The notes under the pieces were generated by a model. The model saw only the letters and a program-made list of their open reading frames with translations. It was not told the DNA's origin and did not search any database. A stretch of DNA of 6,887 bases from JANQPC01 sp039208375 (lineage in GTDB: Bacteria; Pseudomonadota; Alphaproteobacteria; Rhodobacterales; Rhodobacteraceae): the NCBI GenBank assembly GCA_039208375.1, contig JBCCRC010000110.1:1-6887 (forward strand), given 5' to 3'. This document shows positions 5,879-6,887 of this stretch, piece after piece. The position numbers were made by a program, and so were the translations under genes. Position 1 is the stretch's first letter. Each line of letters opens with the position of its first letter.

Positions 5879-6483
5879 CACGATCCCTCCGTCTTCTCAT
5901 CCCCCGGCAGGATGTAATCGGCACCTTCCCAGGGGCTCATGAAATCGAACTGCCGGTATTCCTGCACCAGGCTCACGGGTTCATAAACCACCCGCTTCTG
6001 CCCCTCGTCATACCGCACTTCAGTATATCCTGTCGTTGGGAAGTCCTTCCGCAACGGATGCCCCCGAAACCCGTAATCGGTAAGGATGCGCCGAAGATCA
6101 GGATGACCCGAAAAGAGGATCCCGAACATATCGAACACTTCCCGCTCAAACCAGTTGGCCGAGGGATGCACATCGGTGATTGACGTCACCATATCGTCAT
6201 CACGCACCGCAATCTTCAGGCGGATCCGCAGGTTCTGACGCATCGACAGGAAGTGGTACACCACGTCATATCGGGGCTCGCGATCGGGATGATCCACCGC
6301 AGTGATGTCCACAAGCGAAGTGAACTGGCAGCTGCGATCTGCCTTAAGAAAATCCACAAACCCCACGAAGGACGAAGGTGTGATTTGCATGGTAAGCTCA
6401 CCGTGGGAGATCTCCCACCGGATAACGCAATCGGGGCGCTTGGCCTCGATATGCTGGCCGAGTTCTGTAAGTGCCTCAGTCAT
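5878..6483 (-). CDS. nuoC: NADH-quinone oxidoreductase subunit C (NuoC, 30-kDa subunit)
   Basis: NuoC is a cofactor-free structural subunit of the complex I Q-module, binding NuoD and NuoB on the cytoplasmic side. At 201 residues it is full length for a free-standing NuoC (not the fused NuoCD of enterobacteria). The family signature EREVFDMFG is at about residues 113-121 and GHPLRKDFP at about 141-149; the C-terminal YEPVSLVQEYRQFDF segment is typical of alphaproteobacteria. The start is set at the ATG at 6483 because an AAGGTGG Shine-Dalgarno (6490-6496 on the minus strand) sits 6 bases upstream. An in-frame TTG at 6489 directly abuts that site and would have no room for it. The TGA stop shares its final A with the ATG of the next small gene (TGATG), implying coupled translation. 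No broken motifs seen. Confidence 0.97.
   Translation of the reverse strand: MTEALTELGQHIEAKRPDCVIRWEISHGELTMQITPSSFVGFVDFLKADRSCQFTSLVDITAVDHPDREPRYDVVYHFLSMRQNLRIRLKIAVRDDDMVTSITDVHPSANWFEREVFDMFGILFSGHPDLRRILTDYGFRGHPLRKDFPTTGYTEVRYDEGQKRVVYEPVSLVQEYRQFDFMSPWEGADYILPGDEKTEGS
5886..5890 (-). promoter_or_regulatory. GGAGG ribosome binding site of the 57-aa membrane protein
   Basis: A consensus GGAGG on the minus strand, 7 bases before the ATG at 5878 and lying inside the 3' end of nuoC. It is the best Shine-Dalgarno I found in the window and the main evidence that the small frame is translated. Confidence 0.75.
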
Positions 6484-6665
6484 GGTCAACCACCTTCAGG
6501 GCCAGGATCGGATTGGCGATGAACCCGCATATCGCCACGGTTGGATGGCTGCGCAGTCCCGCGCATAACGTGTTCGGCGGCGAAAACGCGCGCCTCGCCA
6601 TAGTCGCACCGCGCGAGGCTAACTTGACTTGGGTGCCTCTTGAGCTTTCCACCATGGGCCGCGCC
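6484..6665 (-). other. 182-bp gap between nuoB and nuoC, no confident gene
   Basis: The longest gap in the window. A 59-codon frame with ATG at 6655 runs into the start of nuoC (stop at 6476-6478), but has no ribosome site and no recognisable features. The frame continuing from the NuoB TAG also stays open until just before nuoC but has no good start. A 7-bp GC-rich inverted repeat (GCCTCGC at 6592-6598, GCGAGGC at 6613-6619, 14-base loop) could form a weak stem; it has no proper U-tract. The last bases hold the nuoC ribosome site. Confidence 0.5.
6490..6496 (-). promoter_or_regulatory. Ribosome binding site of nuoC (decides its start)
   Basis: AAGGTGG on the minus strand, 6 bases before the ATG at 6483. 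It rules out the in-frame TTG at 6489, which lies immediately against it. Confidence 0.7.
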
Positions 6666-6887
6666 CTACCGCACTATCGTCCCGGTCCGCCGGATCTTAC
6701 GCTGCAGTTGGAGGATCCAATAAAGCAACGCCTCTGCCGTGGGCGGGCAGCCCGGCACATAGATATCCACTGGCACTATTCGATCACACCCGCGCACCAC
6801 GCTGTAGCTGTAGTGATAATAGCCGCCGCCATTTGCGCAGGACCCCATGGAGATCACGTAGCGCGGCTCAGGCATCTGATCGTACAC
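6666..6887 (-). CDS. nuoB: NADH-quinone oxidoreductase subunit B (NuoB), C-terminal part, truncated by window edge
   Basis: NuoB carries 4Fe-4S cluster N2, the last cluster before quinone in complex I, and sits in the Q-module against NuoD and the membrane arm. Only the last 73 residues are here; the gene enters across the right edge of the window, so no start is visible. The fragment shows two of the four N2 ligand contexts known for the family: SMGSCANGGGYY (Cys17 of the fragment) and VPGCPPTAEALL (Cys47). The tandem Cys-Cys ligands lie outside. It ends RRTGTIVR then TAG, the usual family terminus. Oddity: fragment residue 57 is Trp (TGG, 6717-6719) where I expect a conserved Gly in the LLYGILQLQ segment; this may be a base error or a real change. 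nuoC follows after an unusually long 182-bp gap. Identification is very secure. Confidence 0.97.
   Translation of the reverse strand: MYDQMPEPRYVISMGSCANGGGYYHYSYSVVRGCDRIVPVDIYVPGCPPTAEALLYWILQLQRKIRRTGTIVR

Noticed and set aside
4824..5924. Longer sulfotransferase reading from a GTG at 5924
   Set aside because: The extra 75 residues overlap nuoC and the small membrane gene in another frame, are Arg-rich without family resemblance, and the family homology starts at the ATG at 5699.
1..6887. Insertion sequences, phage genes, tRNA, rRNA, CRISPR arrays or attachment sites
   Set aside because: No transposase-like frame, terminal inverted repeats with target duplication, spaced direct repeats or structured RNA gene was seen; the window is fully accounted for by an operon.

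Overview
The window is an internal piece of an alphaproteobacterial nuo operon, which encodes proton-pumping NADH:quinone oxidoreductase (respiratory complex I). Every supported gene lies on the minus strand, so transcription runs from high to low coordinates. The high GC content, strongly Rhodobacteraceae-like NuoC, NuoD and NuoF sequences, a C-terminally extended NuoE, a DUF5337-type small membrane protein, and many extra reading frames between nuo genes all point to Rhodobacteraceae (roseobacter/Rhodobacter group). Genus cannot be told from the sequence alone.

Layout in order of transcription: nuoB C-terminal part (6887 to 6666, truncated by the window edge); a 182-bp gap; nuoC (6483-5878); a 57-residue two-helix membrane protein overlapping nuoC by one base (5878-5705); a PAPS-dependent-type sulfotransferase (5699-4824); nuoD (4819-3602); a predicted lipoprotein overlapping nuoD by an ATGA junction (3605-3225); nuoE with a long C-terminal extension (3169-2087); a two-helix membrane protein with a Pro/Ala/Glu-rich linker and a helix-hairpin-helix (HhH) domain (2040-1357); a 169-bp gap with a strong hairpin; a 74-residue DUF5337-like membrane protein (1187-963); and nuoF (924 to the window edge), which has a one-base frameshift near 391-395.

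How the genes work together: NuoE and NuoF form the NADH-oxidising tip (2Fe-2S N1a; FMN and N3). NuoB, NuoC and NuoD form the connecting Q-module (cluster N2 and the quinone pocket). Five extra genes are interleaved among them with tight spacing, so most are probably co-translated with the core subunits.

The most notable points are: (i) an 84-residue HhH domain that occurs both as the NuoE C-terminus and as the soluble domain of the next gene, 66 of 84 residues identical without gaps; (ii) a sulfotransferase embedded between nuoC and nuoD; (iii) a 57-codon membrane-protein gene with a near-perfect ribosome binding site; (iv) a lipoprotein gene translationally coupled to nuoD. None of these has a role in complex I that I know to be described. 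No RNA genes, mobile elements, CRISPR arrays or promoters were seen.
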